The notes below the pieces were generated by a model. The model did no database searches. It was not told where the DNA came from and saw nothing but the letters and a program-made list of their open reading frames with translations. The translations under genes and the position numbers were made by a program. Positions 34,432 through 43,809 of a stretch of 64,000 nucleotides of DNA are shown here, in pieces (the stretch's first letter is position 1; each line of letters starts with the position of its first letter). The stretch is from Lysobacter sp. K5869 (GTDB lineage Bacteria; Pseudomonadota; Gammaproteobacteria; Xanthomonadales; Xanthomonadaceae). Location: positions 2,581,001 through 2,645,000 of the forward strand of contig NZ_CP072597.1 in the NCBI RefSeq assembly GCF_018847975.1, written 5' to 3'.

Positions 34432-34502
34432 CGGCGCGCGTCCTCCAACTACTAGCGGGCTCCGCGCCCGCCTCAACGTTCACTAGCGAAGGAAACACCT
34501 CG

Positions 34503-35489
34503 ATGAAGACTCCCGTCCGCGTTGCCGTCACCGGCGCAGCCGGCCAGATCGGCTACTCGCTGCTGTTCCGCATCGCCTCCGGCGAAATGCTCGGCAAGGA
34601 CCAGCCGGTGATCCTGCAGCTGCTGGAACTGCCGCTGGAGAAGGCCCAGGCCGCGCTCAAGGGCGTGATCATGGAACTGGAAGACTGCGCGTTCCCGCTG
34701 CTGGCCGGCATCGTCGGCACCGACGACGCGGAAGTGGCGTTCAAGGACGCCGACATCGCCCTGCTGGTCGGCGCGCGTCCGCGCGGCCCGGGCATGGAGC
34801 GCAAGGACCTGCTGCTGGAGAACGCCAAGATCTTCACCGCCCAGGGCGCCGCGCTGAACAAGGTCGCCTCGCGCAACGTCAAGGTGCTGGTGGTCGGCAA
34901 CCCGGCCAACACCAACGCCTACATCGCCATGAAGTCGGCGCCGGATCTGCCGGCGAAGAACTTCACCGCGATGCTGCGCCTGGACCACAACCGCGCGCTG
35001 AGCCAGCTCGCCGCCAAGGCCGGCGTCGCCGTGGGCGACATCGAGAACCTGATCGTGTGGGGCAACCACAGCCCGACCATGTATCCGGACTACCGCTTCG
35101 CCAAGGCCGGCGGCGCGTCGCTGAAGGACAAGATCAACGACGCCGCCTGGAACGCCGACACCTTCATCCCGCAGGTCGGCAAGCGCGGCGCGGCGATCAT
35201 CGAAGCGCGCGGCCTGTCCTCGGCCGCCTCGGCCGCCAACGCCGCCATCGACCACATCCGCGACTGGGTGCTGGGCAGCGACGGCAAGTGGGTGACCATG
35301 GGCGTGCCGTCGGACGGCAGCTACGGCATCCCGGAAGGCGTCATGTACGGCGTGCCGGTGATCACCGCCAACGGCGAATACACCCGCGTGGAAGGCCTGG
35401 AAGTCGACGAGTTCAGCCGCAAGGCCATGGACAAGACCCTGGCTGAGCTGGAAGAAGAGCGCGCCGGCGTCGCCCACCTGCTGGGCTGA
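34503..35489 (+). CDS. mdh: malate dehydrogenase
   Basis: This enzyme interconverts malate and oxaloacetate with NAD in the TCA cycle. The ATG at 34503 (GAAGGAAAC site) gives 328 residues, typical of the type 2 MDH (ldh-like, eukaryotic cytosolic-type) subfamily. The Rossmann motif [12 protein letters not shown] is near the N-terminus; [24 protein letters not shown] and [11 protein letters not shown] hold the substrate arginines and catalytic Asp, and the catalytic His is in WGNHSPT. A strong terminator follows. Confidence 0.96.
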   Translation: MKTPVRVAVTGAAGQIGYSLLFRIASGEMLGKDQPVILQLLELPLEKAQAALKGVIMELEDCAFPLLAGIVGTDDAEVAFKDADIALLVGARPRGPGMERKDLLLENAKIFTAQGAALNKVASRNVKVLVVGNPANTNAYIAMKSAPDLPAKNFTAMLRLDHNRALSQLAAKAGVAVGDIENLIVWGNHSPTMYPDYRFAKAGGASLKDKINDAAWNADTFIPQVGKRGAAIIEARGLSSAASAANAAIDHIRDWVLGSDGKWVTMGVPSDGSYGIPEGVMYGVPVITANGEYTRVEGLEVDEFSRKAMDKTLAELEEERAGVAHLLG

Positions 35490-35511
35490 TCGGCTCGCAG
35501 CAGCGATGCAT

Positions 35512-35545
35512 GAACGGGGCGGCTTCGGCCGCCCCGTTCGTTTTT
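35512..35545 (+). terminator. rho-independent terminator of mdh
   Basis: GAACGGGGCGGC (35512-35523) and GCCGCCCCGTTC (35528-35539) pair perfectly around a TTCG loop and are followed by GTTTTT. Confidence 0.92.
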
Positions 35546-35755
35546 GCGAGGACGGATCCGGCGCCGATGCGGCTGCCGCCGCGCGAACGCAGCGGCTCCG
35601 ATGTTTTCGGGCGGGTAGGCCGCGTCCCGCGAGCGAAGCTTCGGTACGGATGGGTTTTCCGCCGCGACGGGCGCGCATTCCAGGCCCGACGATCGAGGCC
35701 GCCGACGCGCGGCCGGAGCGTGTAGGATCGGACCCGCTTTCCACTGGGACTCCTC

Positions 35756-36430
35756 ATGGCCGACGCCGCCCTGCGCCTTCTGATCGCCGACGACCACCCG
35801 ATGTTCCGGGCGGCGCTGCGCTACGCGCTGGGCGAGATCGCGCCGAACGCGCACGTGGTCGAGGTCGCCAGCCAAAGCGCGCTGGAAGCGGCGATCGGCA
35901 GCGGCGAGGCCTTCGATCTGGCCATGCTCGATCTGATGATGCCCGGCGCGATGGGCTTCTCCTCGCTGGTGTACGCGCGCGGCGAACGGCCCGAGTTGCC
36001 GGTGGTGATCATTTCCTCCAACGAACACCCGCGCACGATCCGCCGCGCGCAGCAGTTCGGTGCGTCGGGCTTCGTGCCCAAGTCGGCGCCGGCGGCGGTG
36101 CTGGGCGAAGCGGTCGGCGCGGTGCTGGCCGGCAACGTCTGGTTCCCGCCGCAGCAGGCCGAGCGCGACGAAGGCGACGCGCAGTTGGCCGACCGTTTGG
36201 CGCAGCTGACGCCGCAGCAGATGCGGGTGTTGTTGCGTTTGGCCGACGGATTGCTCAACAAGCAGATCGCTTACGAGCTGTCGTTGGCGGAGAACACGGT
36301 GAAGATTCACGTCACCGCGATCCTGCGCAAGCTCGGTTGCCATTCGCGCACGCAGGCCGCGGTGTTGGTGAAGGGGCTGGCGTTGGAGGACGAGGGCGGC
36401 GTGCACGATGGGGCGAGCGGGTTGGCGTAG
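35756..36430 (+). CDS. NarL/LuxR-family response regulator
   Basis: 224 residues. The receiver domain spans about residues 6-125, with the acidic pair Asp12-Asp13 and the phosphoacceptor Asp59 in AMLDLMMPG; Lys in VPKS completes the site. The C-terminal helix-turn-helix is LTPQQMRVLLRLADGLLNKQIAYELSLAENTVKIHVTAIL. It converges with the hybrid kinase gene 137 nt away, its likely partner, and probably regulates the adjacent transporter block. Alternative partners elsewhere cannot be excluded. Confidence 0.92.
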   Translation: MADAALRLLIADDHPMFRAALRYALGEIAPNAHVVEVASQSALEAAIGSGEAFDLAMLDLMMPGAMGFSSLVYARGERPELPVVIISSNEHPRTIRRAQQFGASGFVPKSAPAAVLGEAVGAVLAGNVWFPPQQAERDEGDAQLADRLAQLTPQQMRVLLRLADGLLNKQIAYELSLAENTVKIHVTAILRKLGCHSRTQAAVLVKGLALEDEGGVHDGASGLA

Positions 36431-36460
36431 CCGCGTTGCGGGTAGCGTCGTGAGCGAAGG

Positions 36461-36546
36461 GTCGTGGTCGCGGCTTGCGCCGCTCCTACAGGGCTTCGAT
36501 GCCGCAACGCAGCGACTGTAGGAGCGGCGCGAGCCGCGACCGCGAC
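36461..36546. repeat. facing TAGGAGCGGCG inverted repeat between convergent genes
   Basis: GTCGTGGTCGCGGCTTGCGC...CTCCTACAG (left arm, 36461-36490) and CTGTAGGAGCGGCGCGAGCC...CGCGAC (right arm, 36516-36546) form a foldback of about 30 bp per arm with a 25-nt loop. It lies between the convergent regulator and kinase genes and may act as a bidirectional transcription barrier. Confidence 0.8.
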
Positions 36547-36566
36547 ACCTCGCTAACGTCGCAACC

Positions 36567-39230
36567 TCATTCCCCGCGCCCGACCAACCGCGACGCCAAC
36601 GCCCGCAACGCCGCCGGCTTCAACGGCTTCGGCAGGAAATGCCAATCGCGCTCCGCCGCGCGCGGCCGCAGCGTCGGATCGGCGTCGGCCGACATCAACA
36701 CCACCGGCGGCAATCGCTTCCACTTGGCTTCCAGCTGCGTACCGAGCTCGAAGCCGGTGCTCTCGCCCAATCGGTAATCGAGCAGCAGCAGATCCGGCGG
36801 CGGTTGCGCGTCGGCGTGGGTCAGCGCTTCGGCCGCGCTGGCGGCGCCGTCGGCGAGGCAACCCCAATCGCTCAGCAACCGCAGCGCGGCCTGGCGCGAA
36901 TGCAGATCGTCGTCGATCACCCAGACCTTGCGGCCGCGCAGCGGCGAATCGGGATCGGCGGTGGCCGCGGCGGGGTGGATCGTCGGCGCGACCGGCGCCG
37001 CTTCGGCCTCGGTCTCGCGCGCATACGGCGCCTCGACCGAAAACACGCTGCCGTGCCCGGGCCAGGAGCGCACCGCGACGCGATGGCCGAGCAGGCGCGC
37101 CACCCGCCGCACGATCGCCAGACCCAAGCCGGCGCCGCGCTGCGGCGCGTCCGCGCCGGTGTCCAGGCGCTGGAATTCCTCGAAGATCAGCTCGCGCTTG
37201 TTCTCGGCGATGCCCGGCCCGCTGTCCCACACCTCGATCCGCACGCCGCCGCGCAGCCGCCGCGCGCCGAGCACGATGCGGCCGTCGCGCGGAGTGAATT
37301 GCATCGCGTTGGAGACGAAGTTCTGCAGGATCCGCCGCAGCAGCACTTCGTCGCTGTCGACCCGCACGCGAGTGGGCAGCACGTGCAGGCGCAGCCCGCG
37401 CGCCTGGGCGAGGATGCGGAACTGGCTGTCGATGGCGGCGAACACCCGCGCCAGCGGCAGCGCCGCGCGCCGCACTTCCAGCGCGCCGGATTCCAGGCGC
37501 GAAATGTCGAGCAGGCTGGAGAGGATGTCGTCCTGCGCCGCCAACGCCGCTTCGATGTGATCGGCCAGCTCGCGCCCCTCGACGTCGTCCACGCGCCGGC
37601 GCAGCGACGATAGGTACATGCGCGCGGCGTTGAGCGGCTGCAGCAGATCGTGCACCGCGGCGGCGACGAAGCGGGTCTTGGAGCGGTTGGCGCGCTCGGC
37701 CTCGCCCTTGGCCGCCTGCAGGTCGCTGGTGCGCTGTTCGATGCCGCGTTCCAGACTGTCGGCGAGCGTGCGCAGATCGCGCGCGGCCTGCTTGTAGGCG
37801 GTGATGTCGGCGTAGCTGGTGACGAAGCCGCCGTCGGGCATCGGGTTGCCGCGGATTTCGATCACGGTGCCGTCGGGGCGCTCGCGTTCGTGCAGATACG
37901 GCTGGCCGCGCAGCAGATGATCGAGACGGCGCTTGATCGCTTCTTCCGGATCGGCGCCGAGCAAGCCGCGCTTGGCGTTGAAGCGGATCAGGTCCTCGAT
38001 CGGCCGGCCGACCTGCAGCAACTCGGGCGGATAGCGGAACAGTTCGCCGTAACGCTGATTCCAGGCGACCAAGCGCAACTGCGCATCGACCACGCTGACG
38101 CCTTGCGGCAAATGCTCCAGGCTCTGGCCTTCGCCCATGCTCGCCTGCCGCGCCGCGTGCACGAGGCCGTCCTGCGCGTTGCGCAGCGCTTCGGCGTGGT
38201 GTTCGACCATGCGTTCGAGTTCCTGCCGGCTGCGCAGGCGCAGCGCGGCGATGCGGCCGCGCTGGATCAGCAGCAGCGCCACTGCCACCGCCAGCAGCCA
38301 CGCGCCGGCGGCGACCGCGCGCGCGATCCAGGCGGTGCGGATGCTCGGGGTGACGTCGCGCAGCAGGTGCAAGGTCCAGTCCTCGCGCGCCAGATGCAGC
38401 GACTGCCACAGCATCGGCTCGCGCAGGCGCGGTTCGCGCCAGCGCACCACGCGCGCGCCGCCGTCGATTTCGCGCTGTACTTCGAACGCGGCCGGGCGCA
38501 GGCGCTGGCTCTGGTATTGGCGGGTCTCGCGCAGTTCGGTCTGCTCAGCCGGCGACAGCGCGTGCAGCATGCGGTAGCGCCACAGCGGCTGCGCCGACAG
38601 GAACACCACGCCGTGGTTGTCGCTGAGCAGGACCAGATCGCCGCGTTCGCTCCAGTCCGAGCGGATGTCTTCCAACTCGACCTTCACCGCCACCGCGCCG
38701 ACCGCGCCGCCGCGCTCGTCGCGCACCGCGCGGGCGATGAAATGGCCGGGGATGCCGGTGGTGACGCCGATGGCGTAGAACTCGCCGGCGCCGCGTGCCA
38801 TCGCCTGCTGGAAGTACGGACGGAACGCGTAGGAGTAGCCGACGTTGCTGTTGGGCTGGTCCCAGTTGCTCGCCGCCAAGCCGGTGCCGCTGCGGTCGAT
38901 CAACGTCAGCGTGCTGGTGCGGTTGGCGAAGTTGAGCTGCACCAGCCGCTCGTTGGCGCGCTGGCGCTGCGCGGTGTCGTTGGGGTTGGCGAGCGTGGCG
39001 CGCAATTGCGGATCCAGCGACAGCACCGCCGGCATGATCCGGTAACGGTCGATGTGCTGCTCGATCACCTGCGCGCGCTGCGCGAGCAGGGCGCTGGCTT
39101 CGCCGGCCTGCCGCTGCAGCGCCTGCGCGTAGGCGATGCGTCCGGCGACCAGCGCCGACAGCAGCATGCCGGCGAGGATCAGGACGATCCAGGCGGCGGT
39201 CTGGAGCTGGCGGCGGCGGTGGTGGAGCAT
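36567..39230 (-). CDS. hybrid sensor histidine kinase with DctB-like periplasmic domain
   Basis: 887 residues from the ATG at 39230. Order: membrane span at about 12-33; a periplasmic double-PDC domain with RYRIMPAVLSLDP, AASNW, GYSYAFRPYFQQA and WRYRML, a pattern like the C4-dicarboxylate sensor DctB; second membrane span near 300-325; a PAS domain (LEHLPQGVSVVDAQLRLVAWN); HisKA with His527 in VHDLLQPLNA; HATPase with NFVSNAMQF and GAGLGLAIV; and a C-terminal receiver with phosphoacceptor Asp818 in LLDYRLG. It probably passes phosphate to the LuxR-type regulator. A longer start in a proline-rich leader is unlikely. Confidence 0.9.
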   Translation of the reverse strand: MLHHRRRQLQTAAWIVLILAGMLLSALVAGRIAYAQALQRQAGEASALLAQRAQVIEQHIDRYRIMPAVLSLDPQLRATLANPNDTAQRQRANERLVQLNFANRTSTLTLIDRSGTGLAASNWDQPNSNVGYSYAFRPYFQQAMARGAGEFYAIGVTTGIPGHFIARAVRDERGGAVGAVAVKVELEDIRSDWSERGDLVLLSDNHGVVFLSAQPLWRYRMLHALSPAEQTELRETRQYQSQRLRPAAFEVQREIDGGARVVRWREPRLREPMLWQSLHLAREDWTLHLLRDVTPSIRTAWIARAVAAGAWLLAVAVALLLIQRGRIAALRLRSRQELERMVEHHAEALRNAQDGLVHAARQASMGEGQSLEHLPQGVSVVDAQLRLVAWNQRYGELFRYPPELLQVGRPIEDLIRFNAKRGLLGADPEEAIKRRLDHLLRGQPYLHERERPDGTVIEIRGNPMPDGGFVTSYADITAYKQAARDLRTLADSLERGIEQRTSDLQAAKGEAERANRSKTRFVAAAVHDLLQPLNAARMYLSSLRRRVDDVEGRELADHIEAALAAQDDILSSLLDISRLESGALEVRRAALPLARVFAAIDSQFRILAQARGLRLHVLPTRVRVDSDEVLLRRILQNFVSNAMQFTPRDGRIVLGARRLRGGVRIEVWDSGPGIAENKRELIFEEFQRLDTGADAPQRGAGLGLAIVRRVARLLGHRVAVRSWPGHGSVFSVEAPYARETEAEAAPVAPTIHPAAATADPDSPLRGRKVWVIDDDLHSRQAALRLLSDWGCLADGAASAAEALTHADAQPPPDLLLLDYRLGESTGFELGTQLEAKWKRLPPVVLMSADADPTLRPRAAERDWHFLPKPLKPAALRALASRLVGRGE

Positions 39231-39425
39231 GGGGGCGGAAGCGGGGTTGGGGGTAGGGGTTGGGGAACTGAAGGGGCGCGGGTTCGGCGAGATTAGCGGG
39301 ACTGGGGTGAGATGGCGGTCAATCGACAGCGCGCCGATCGCGACGGACGTGATGCCCGCCGCGCTTCGACATAGCGCGTCGCGCCTCCAGTTCCCCAACC
39401 CCTAACCCCCAACCCCGCTTCGGCT

Positions 39426-40628
39426 TCAGAACTGCACCTGCGCCCGCACCTCCACCACATCCGGATCCGCCGCCAGCAATCCCTTATCCGCCTTCACATG
39501 CACGTAGTTGGCCTGGAACTTGAAGTGGGTGGTGAGGTACCAGTTCGCGCCGACGGTCCAATCGCGTTGCTTGCCGCCGGCGATGCCGCCGTCGTCGAGG
39601 TCGAGCTGGCCGTAGCGCGCCAGCAGCTCGACCGCGCCATAGCCGTGCGCGGGCTTGATGTTGGCGACGTTGTTGCCGCTGTAGGGCCGGGTTTCGCCGG
39701 TGACCACCCAGCTGCCGGTGACGTAGTAGCCGTCGGCGGTGAAATCGCGCTGGCCGTTGTTGCGTTGCGCGGTCGCGCGCAGGTACTCGGCCTGCACCGA
39801 CCACGGCCCGTCGATCCACAGCGCTTCCAGACCGTTGCGCACGATCTTGTCGGTCTCGCGCAGGCTGCCCGAATCGACCAGCCGCACCGCGGTCAGGCCG
39901 TTGAGCGGACGCGCGCGGAAGCGCGCGGCGGGGCCGAAGTAAGCGCCGCGGCCGTCGGTGAAGCCGTGCGGGTTTTCGACCGAGCCGGTCAGGCCCAGAT
40001 GCAGCACCCGGTCTTTTTCCTTGATCGGCGTCCACACCGCACGCCCGGCGGCGGTGGTGCCCGGGTTGTCGCCCTGCAGGTCGTGGCCGAAGAAATACCC
40101 GGCGGTCAGCGCATAGCGCGGCCGTTCGATCGACCACTCCACGCCGGTGCGGCGGCCTTCGAAGATCGCCTGCGAGGCGGCGGACAGTTCCATCATGCTC
40201 GCGGTGCGCGAAGCGGCGACGCTCTCCATGCTCACCGGCGTCTTGAAGTAGCCGACGCGGACCTTGCCGTAGTCGGCGCCGAACAGCGCTTTGGTTTCCA
40301 GGCGCAGGGCCACGTCGAGCCACAGCTTGGACTCGAAGTCGAACACCGCGGTGAAGTCGTAGACGTCCTTCTTCTTCAGGTTCATGCCGAACTCGCGGCG
40401 GCGGTAGTGGCCGTCGTCCTTGAGCCGGGTCGCGGCGGTGCCGTAGCCGTCGCCGTCGAAATCGACGACGTCGTAGGCCCAGTTGGCCGTGGCGGAAATT
40501 TCGGTGCCGTCGGAGAAAGCGTATTTGGTCGGCCAGTCGTCGAAGCTGCCGGCGTGGGCGGCGGGCGCGAGCGCGTACAGGGCGAGTGCGAGCGGGGAAG
40601 CGGCGAAGGCGAAGCGGGCGTTGCGCAT
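39426..40628 (-). CDS. outer membrane porin, OprO/OprP-like
   Basis: 400 residues with a signal peptide (MRNARFAFAASPLALALYAL, cleavage near AHA-GSF). The mature part has alternating hydrophobic strands, an acidic first segment, KVRVGYFKTPVSME and a terminal aromatic residue (VRAQVQF), as in the phosphate-selective porin O/P superfamily. The substrate is not established. Its position between dctA and the sensor kinase suggests organic-acid rather than phosphate uptake. It lies 131 nt downstream of dctA on the same strand. Confidence 0.85.
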   Translation of the reverse strand: MRNARFAFAASPLALALYALAPAAHAGSFDDWPTKYAFSDGTEISATANWAYDVVDFDGDGYGTAATRLKDDGHYRRREFGMNLKKKDVYDFTAVFDFESKLWLDVALRLETKALFGADYGKVRVGYFKTPVSMESVAASRTASMMELSAASQAIFEGRRTGVEWSIERPRYALTAGYFFGHDLQGDNPGTTAAGRAVWTPIKEKDRVLHLGLTGSVENPHGFTDGRGAYFGPAARFRARPLNGLTAVRLVDSGSLRETDKIVRNGLEALWIDGPWSVQAEYLRATAQRNNGQRDFTADGYYVTGSWVVTGETRPYSGNNVANIKPAHGYGAVELLARYGQLDLDDGGIAGGKQRDWTVGANWYLTTHFKFQANYVHVKADKGLLAADPDVVEVRAQVQF

Positions 40629-40759
40629 GGTCGGGCTCCAGGTTCGTCGGTGCCGTCCTGGCAGCAGAACTCCGCGCCGGACGCGCGCGGCGTCCGGCTG
40701 GGGAAGGGAAGGCGGATCGCGGCGGCCCGCGCGCGGGCCGGCGTTTCAAGCGATGCGGA

Positions 40760-42088
40760 TCAGGCCTTGTCGGCCAGCGGAGCGTGGTGATCCGACGGCA
40801 GGTCGGCATCGAGATCGGTCGCGCTCGGCGGATTGAGCAGCTCGCGGTTGAGCTTGTCGCGATCGAGTTCGTTCTCCCAGCGCGCCACCACCACGGTGGC
40901 CACGCCGTTGCCGATGATGTTGGTCAGCGCGCGCGCCTCGCTCATGAAACGGTCGATGCCGAGGATCAGCGCGAGGCCCGCGACCGGCACCGCCGGCACC
41001 ACGTGCAAGGTCGCCGCCAAGGTGATGAAGCCCGCGCCGGTGACGCCCGAGGCGCCCTTCGAGGTCAGCATCGCCACCGCCAGCAAGGTGATTTCCTGGG
41101 TGAGGGTGAGCTCCACGCCCAGCGCCTGGGCGACGAAGATCGCCGCCATGGTCAGGTAGATGTTGGTGCCGTCGAGGTTGAACGAATAACCGCTCGGCAC
41201 GACCAGGCCCACCACCGGCTTGGAGCAGCCCAGCCGTTCGAGCTTGCGCATCAGCGGCACCAGCGCCGATTCCGACGACGAGGTGCCCAGCACCAGCAGC
41301 AGTTCGTCGCGGATGTAGCGGATGAAACGGATGATGCTGAAGCCGGTGAAGCGCGCGATCAGGCCCAGCACGATCAGCACGAACAGCGCGCAGGTCAGGT
41401 AGAAGCTGCCCATCAGCTTCATCAGCGGGCCGAGCGCGCCGACGCCGAATTCGCCGATGGTGAAGGCCATCGCCGCGCCGGCGCCGATTGGCGCGAGCTT
41501 CATGATCATGCTCATGATGCCGAAGAACACCTTCGACAGCGGTTCGAGCAAATCCATCACCTTCTCGCCGGTCTTGCCCATGTGCAGCAGCGAGAAACCG
41601 AACAGCACCGCGAGCAGCAGCACCTGCAGCAGGCTGCCGTCGCCGGTGAAGGCGTCGGTGAAGGTCTTGGGGATGATGTGCAGCAGGAAGTCGACCGTGC
41701 TCTGCTGCTCGGCCTTGTGCGCGTAGTCGGTGGCCTTGGCCACCAGCGCCGGGTCGAGCTTGGCCGGATCGGCGTTGAAGCCGACGCCGGGCTTGAGCGT
41801 GTTGACCACCAGCAAGCCGATCAGCAAGGCGATGGTGGAGACCACTTCGAAATACAGGATCGCCTTGACGCCCACGCGCCCGACTTTCTTGACGTCGGCG
41901 ACGCCGGCGATGCCGAGCACCACGGTCAGGAAGATGATCGGGCCGATCAGCATCTTGATCAGCGCGATGAAGCCGTCGCCCAGCGGTTTGAGCTTGACCC
42001 CGAATTCGGGGAAGAAATGCCCGATCAGGCCGCCGAGGACGATGGCGCCGACCACCCAGAGATAGAAGTGCGAGCCGGATTTTTTCAT
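40760..42088 (-). CDS. dctA: C4-dicarboxylate:cation symporter DctA
   Basis: This inner-membrane symporter takes up succinate, fumarate and malate. The 442 residues show eight main hydrophobic spans plus re-entrant hairpins of the DAACS family. [17 protein letters not shown] (serine-rich hairpin), [17 protein letters not shown] and [22 protein letters not shown] are the substrate and cation site motifs. It lies 48 nt after the KgtP-like gene, so the two are likely cotranscribed. Confidence 0.95.
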   Translation of the reverse strand: MKKSGSHFYLWVVGAIVLGGLIGHFFPEFGVKLKPLGDGFIALIKMLIGPIIFLTVVLGIAGVADVKKVGRVGVKAILYFEVVSTIALLIGLLVVNTLKPGVGFNADPAKLDPALVAKATDYAHKAEQQSTVDFLLHIIPKTFTDAFTGDGSLLQVLLLAVLFGFSLLHMGKTGEKVMDLLEPLSKVFFGIMSMIMKLAPIGAGAAMAFTIGEFGVGALGPLMKLMGSFYLTCALFVLIVLGLIARFTGFSIIRFIRYIRDELLLVLGTSSSESALVPLMRKLERLGCSKPVVGLVVPSGYSFNLDGTNIYLTMAAIFVAQALGVELTLTQEITLLAVAMLTSKGASGVTGAGFITLAATLHVVPAVPVAGLALILGIDRFMSEARALTNIIGNGVATVVVARWENELDRDKLNRELLNPPSATDLDADLPSDHHAPLADKA

Positions 42089-42136
42089 GGTGGGCGTCGG
42101 GCCAAGAGTGAGGGAGAAGGGGCGGGGAGCGAGCGC

Positions 42137-43465
42137 TCAGTCGCGGTCGATGGTCGAGTGCTTGCGCGTGTCGGGCATCAGCGCGTAAACCAGCAGCGAG
42201 CACAAAATGCAGGCGCTGACGTACCAGAAGAAGCCGGTTTCCAGGCCGATCTTCTTGAACCACAGCGCCACCGGCTCGGCGGTGCCGCCGAACAGGGCGA
42301 CGGTGAGCGCGTAGGGCAGGCCGACGCCGAGCGCGCGGATCTCGACCGGGAACAGTTCCGCCTTCACCACCGCGTTGATCGCGGTGTAGCCGCTGACCGC
42401 GGCGAGCAGGATCATGATCAGCCAGAACGCTTCCATCGGCGTTTGCGCGCCGCGGATCCAATGCATCACCGGCACGGTCAGGATCGTGCCGAGCACGCCG
42501 AAGGCGATCAGGATCGGGCGCCGGCCGATGCGGTCGGACAGCGCGCCCACCAGCGGTTGCAGCAGCATGTAGACGAACAAGGTGCCGGCGTTGATGAGCG
42601 AGGCGGTTTCCTTGTCGAAGCCGGTGCTGATGGTGAGGAACTTCAGCATGTAGTTGGTGTAGGTGTAGAACGCCAGCGTGCCGCCCATGGTCAGGCCGAC
42701 CACGGTCAGCACCGCGCGCGGATGCTGCATCAGCGTGCGCAGCGAACCTTCGCGGCGCGCCGGCGCATCGCCGGACTTGAGCTTGGCGAAGGATTCGGTT
42801 TCCTGCATGTTGCGGCGCAGGTACAGCGCGGTGATCGCGGCGATCGCGCCGATCGCGAAAGGGATGCGCCAGCCCCAGGACTTGAGCTGCTCTTCGCTGA
42901 GCACGAACTGCTGCAGCACGATCAGCACCAGCAGCGCGAGCAGCTGGCCCATGATCAGGGTGACGTAGAGGAAGCTCGACCAGAAGCCGCGGTTCTCGCG
43001 CGAGGACATCTCGCTCAGATAGGTGGCCGAGCTGCCGTATTCGCCGCCGACGCTCAGGCCCTGCATCAGCCGCGCCAGCACCAGCAGCACCGGCGCGAGC
43101 ACGCCGATGGTTTCGTAGCCGGGAGTGAAGGTGATGATCAGCGAGCCGGCGCACATCAGCAGCACCGAGCGCATCAGCGCGGCGCGGCGGCCGTGGCGGT
43201 CGGCGTAGCGGCCGAACACCCAGCCGCCGAGCGGGCGCATCAGGAAGCCCACGGCGAAGATCGCGCCGGCGTTGAGCGCTTGCGAGATGCGGTCGCCGGA
43301 GGGGAAGAAGATATGGGCGAAGTAGAGCGAGAACGCGCTGTAGACGTACCAATCGTAGTACTCGACCAGATTGCCGACCGAGCCGGAGAAGATCGATTTC
43401 AGGCGTTGGCCCGGGGGCATGCTCGGGGCCGCGGCCGGGGCCTGGGCGGAAGTAATGGCGCTCAC
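42137..43465 (-). CDS. kgtP: MFS alpha-ketoglutarate/organic acid permease, KgtP-like
   Basis: A 12-span proton symporter of the metabolite:H+ symporter family. The GTG at 43465 follows TAGGAGT by 4 nt and gives 442 residues, near E. coli KgtP (432); a longer upstream frame is not supported. Motifs: NLVEYYDWYVYSAF in span 1, RPLGGWVFGRYADRHGRR in loop 2-3 and SVGGEYGSSATYLSE in span 4-5. The substrate by family is 2-oxoglutarate, but proline/betaine or citrate carriers are close relatives. Confidence 0.85.
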   Translation of the reverse strand: MSAITSAQAPAAAPSMPPGQRLKSIFSGSVGNLVEYYDWYVYSAFSLYFAHIFFPSGDRISQALNAGAIFAVGFLMRPLGGWVFGRYADRHGRRAALMRSVLLMCAGSLIITFTPGYETIGVLAPVLLVLARLMQGLSVGGEYGSSATYLSEMSSRENRGFWSSFLYVTLIMGQLLALLVLIVLQQFVLSEEQLKSWGWRIPFAIGAIAAITALYLRRNMQETESFAKLKSGDAPARREGSLRTLMQHPRAVLTVVGLTMGGTLAFYTYTNYMLKFLTISTGFDKETASLINAGTLFVYMLLQPLVGALSDRIGRRPILIAFGVLGTILTVPVMHWIRGAQTPMEAFWLIMILLAAVSGYTAINAVVKAELFPVEIRALGVGLPYALTVALFGGTAEPVALWFKKIGLETGFFWYVSACILCSLLVYALMPDTRKHSTIDRD

Positions 43466-43809
43466 ATCGACTCCTATCGCGAAGATCGTGGGGGGAGCGT
43501 CGGGCGTCGGTGCGTCGAACGCGTTCGCGGCAGCGCAGCGGGGCGTCCCCACACCCGGCGCCGATGGTGGGCGGCGGGGCGGGGAGGGCCAATAACACCT
43601 TAGGGTTAGGCATCGCGGCGGGCACGCCGCGATGCCGCGAAACCGCGGATTCATGCCGCAAAACGAGGGGTTCGGAGCGGTCCGGGCGGGTTAGCCAATT
43701 GGTCTTAGGCCGGGGCGGGCGCGGCGCGCGGGCGGCGTCGCCATCAGCGCGTCATCTGCGTTGCCCATGCTTGCGCGGATTTTTGCCCTGCGCCCCCGGA
43801 GAGTTTTCG
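43466..43809. promoter_or_regulatory. divergent intergenic region between kgtP and the TonB receptor gene
   Basis: GCATCGCGGCG (43610-43620) and CGCCGCGATGC (43625-43635) form a perfect 11-bp stem with a GGCA loop, preceded by the AT-richer patch CAATAACACCTTAGGGTTAGG. This is the obvious candidate operator or hairpin between the divergently transcribed genes. No ORF is present; AGAGTTTTCG directly precedes the receptor ATG. Confidence 0.4.

Noticed and set aside
40586..43603. A 1005-codon plus-strand open frame opposite the porin, dctA and kgtP
   Set aside because: It is antisense to three well-supported membrane protein genes. The translation is low-complexity (Asp/His/Gln/Arg), the usual GC-driven shadow.
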